DNA of 64,000 nt, from positions 1,798,001 through 1,862,000 of the forward strand of contig OZ218957.1 in NCBI GenBank assembly GCA_965112735.1. The letters run 5' to 3'. Shown in pieces: positions 61,962 to 64,000 of the stretch; the first letter of the stretch is position 1; the number at the start of each line of letters is the position of its first letter. A program made the translations under genes and the position numbers. The DNA is from Phaeosaccion multiseriatum (taxonomy: Eukaryota > Ochrophyta, other classes). The notes beneath the pieces are model-generated. The model worked only from the letters and a program-made list of their open reading frames with translations. It searched no databases and was not told the DNA's origin.

Positions 61962-64000
61962 TGCATGCATGTGTGTGTGCTCTCCTCTCTCTTTCCTACC
62001 CTTACCTCTCTCCCCAACCCCTGTAATCCCACACAAACAAACAAACCTTCACCCCAATCCCCCCCCCCCCCAACCCAACCCAACCCAACCCAACCCAACC
62101 CAACCCAACCCAACCCAACTCAACCCAACCCAACCCAACCCAACCCAACCCAACCCAACCTAACCCAAACAGTGGTGGGTTGTCTATCCCTCGGCGTGCT
62201 TTGGATGCCGGTAGACCTCCGTCTCTTCGACCTCTTTGTGCCCGCCAAGAGCGCCAGCATGAGGGGCCGCAGCCTGCACAACGACGTCTTTGGGGAGATC
62301 GAGGTGGAGACCGTCCTGGTCGTCGCCAAACCAGACGGGCCTTACCAAGGGGAATTGCTTCAAGCAGGGGCCCTCCTTGAAACCCTGGACATTTATGATG
62401 AGGTGACGCAGCGTGGCAGGAGTGATAGGGGGCACGGGTATGAGGATGTTTGTTCACGCACAAGCTCCGGCGCGTGCAACCCACAGACGCTGCATGGCTT
62501 GTGGGGTTGGGAGAGGGAAACCATTGCAGCACTCTCTCGGGAGCAAATCACTGCCTCGGTTAGTGCCCCGCTACTGCAGCTCTCCACAGGCACCTTCCTG
62601 CCGCGAGAGGCGCTGCTAGGGGGCGTTACGCTCTCAGATGGCGATGGCAGTAGCACCAACAGCAGTGATACTGTCAATGGTATCGGCGGCATCACTGCTA
62701 TTATCAGTGATATGTCTGGTGTCAGTAGCCTCGGTAATTTAGGTGTTAGTTTTAGCGGCGAAGTGGTCACGGGGGCCCGTGCCATGATGATGGTGTTTCC
62801 GCTGGACGAAACGCGGGGTCCGGGCAGATCTGGCGTCAGGGCCTTCGATCAGGACGTGTTCCTGCGAGCCTGTGTGGAGCGGGAGGAGAGTCCTGGGGTG
62901 GAGTTGTACTGCATGGGTACAACAACGGTTGAGGTGGGTGGGTGGGTGAGGGAGGGAAGGAAGTACACACACGCACGCACACACACACATACACACACAC
63001 TTACGCTGCTGACACACTTGACACTCATATTCGCAGGTGGAGTCTAAGGCGGCGCTGGAGGAAGACCGAGACATCATGGCGTACTCCATCATCATCCAGG
63101 TACGGTCACAAATGGCAGGGCCGGGTTGGGTGGAGATAGGGTGGAAGGAGAGCCTCCCAGTCCGTACCGTCGACCATTTGAACCCTTTGGCTTGGCTGAC
63201 GACCTTCCTCTGGACCTGCCTCCGCTCCCATCTCTGCCCGCGTGCGTGTGTTTGTGTGTGGCGTGCTTGTGTATTTATGTATATTATATGTGTGCTGCGT
63301 GCGTGTGTGCGTGCGTGTGTTTTGTGTGCGTCCTCCCATCCCATCGAAGGTGGTGTTCATCGCAGTCATCATGGGGGGTGTACACTGGATCCGCAGTCAA
63401 ATGCTGCTGGCGTTGTCCGTGGTGCTCGTGGTGGTCATGTCTCTCGGCGTGGCCTTCGGCATGACAGGGCTGGCAGGAGTGCCTTTCACACAAGTCTCTC
63501 TCTTCAGCTTCTTCATCGTACTCGGGGTCGGGGTGGATGATATGTTCGTAGTTGTGGATTGTTACAAGCGGCTCTTGCCACATGTGCCGAAGCTTAGCGA
63601 GCGAGTGGGACTCACGTTGATGGAGGTGGGCCCGTCCATTCTCTTTACGAGCATAACGGACTGCTTGGCCTTCATCACCGGCAGTTTCATTGACGTACCG
63701 GTGAGAGACAGAGAGAGAGAGAGCGAGAGAGAGAGAGAGAGAGAGAGAGCCGGGTGGGGGGCCAGGGGGAGATAGAGCGACAGAGGGATGAGGGAGGGAG
63801 AGAGGACAGGGCTGTAAGGGCGGAGCGCACCTTCACCCTCACCCACCCAACCGACACGCCCCCCACCTCTTGCCTTGCCTTTGCTGCTCGTGCCTTGCCT
63901 TGCCTCATGGCATTATCCCACCAGGCCATATCCTATTTCTGCATCACGGCGGCCATCGCGGTAATGTCCGTCTTCTTCATCACCGTCACCTTCTTCGTAG
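61161..64000 (+). CDS. Patched/NPC1-like RND-family protein with sterol-sensing domain, 3' end missing
   Basis: Exons 61161-61899, 62173-62933, 63037-63099, 63350-63700, 63925-64000 (continues past edge); 663 residues visible. Residues 1-215 are a cytosolic Ser/Ala/Gln/Glu/Lys-rich tail. The first membrane helix crosses intron 1 (LLTIFTTLIG then VVGCLSLGVLWM), followed by a ~230-residue lumenal loop with FGEIEVETVLVVAKPDG and FDQDVFLRACV. After this come helices VVFIAVIMGG, LLALSVVLVVVMSLGVAFG and SLFSFFIVLGVGVDDMFVVV; GVGVDDMF (580-587) is the signature of Patched, Dispatched and NPC1 families. The next helix pair (GPSILFTSITDCLAFITGSF, ISYFCITAAIAVMSVFFITV) completes most of a sterol-sensing domain. 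Likely a sterol or lipid transporter; exact subfamily cannot be fixed without the C-terminal half. Confidence 0.9.
62063..62165. repeat. (CCCAA)n pentanucleotide array in intron 1 of the Patched-like gene
   Basis: About 20 copies of AACCC with one AACTC variant, ending a few bases before the exon 2 acceptor. It looks telomere-like but is intronic, so it is a simple repeat. Confidence 0.9.

Noticed and set aside
62063-62165. Telomere-like CCCAA array
   Set aside because: It is inside an intron of a well-supported gene and the unit does not match known algal telomeres (TTTAGGG type).

Overview
The window is nuclear DNA from a eukaryote, most likely a photosynthetic stramenopile. My best guess is a eustigmatophyte of the Nannochloropsis/Microchloropsis type, but genus is inference. 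Reasons: genes are split by GT-AG introns, the sequence is GC-rich, and the gene set includes a phytotransferrin (ISIP2a/FEA1-type iron uptake protein), an SDP1-type triacylglycerol lipase, a lipase maturation factor, a cGMP-dependent protein kinase and a Patched/NPC1-type sterol-sensing protein. There is no operon structure and no bacterial signal. I rebuilt every multi-exon model by hand from splice sites; all reading phases close.

Layout, left to right. 1-1771 (-): partial FNIP-repeat gene running off the left edge. 1.8-3.6 kb: retroelement debris and short repeats. 3928-12352 (-): 2367-aa leucine-rich-repeat protein resembling STK11IP/nischarin. 12703-13764 (+): 117-aa fibronectin-III protein ending in a CaaX box. 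14.7-16.9 kb (+): FNIP gene tail remnant, a spacer shared in inverted orientation with 3.4-3.6 kb, and a complete FNIP-repeat gene. 17437-22301 (-): lipase maturation factor. 22642-23355 (+): small ankyrin-like protein. 23828-30926 (-): PKG. 31895-39906 (-): SDP1-like patatin lipase. 40346-48548 (+): 2652-aa ankyrin protein full of coding tandem repeats. 49323-54037 (-): phytotransferrin with three tandem domains and a C-terminal membrane anchor. 54-56.5 kb: repeat-rich gap with a near-perfect hairpin. 56486-60206 (+): WW domain plus SPIN90/Ldb17-like domain. 61161-64000 (+): N-terminal part of a Patched/NPC1-like protein.

Several genes fit lipid and nutrient handling (ER lipase folding, storage-oil breakdown, sterol sensing, iron capture) and signalling or cytoskeleton (PKG, WW-SPIN90, STK11IP-like), but nothing in the sequence shows they act together. 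Neighbouring genes are often divergent with short shared upstream gaps (340-440 bp).

The strongest unexplained pattern is sequence-level. A short motif around CAGTTGGTGATACAGCAG is scattered through exons and introns of unrelated genes in both orientations and several reading frames. In addition, many introns are largely tandem repeats (GGTGA, 26-bp, 22-bp, 11-bp, tetranucleotides), and coding exons carry runs of Glu, Gly, Ser and Gln and two long in-frame minisatellites.
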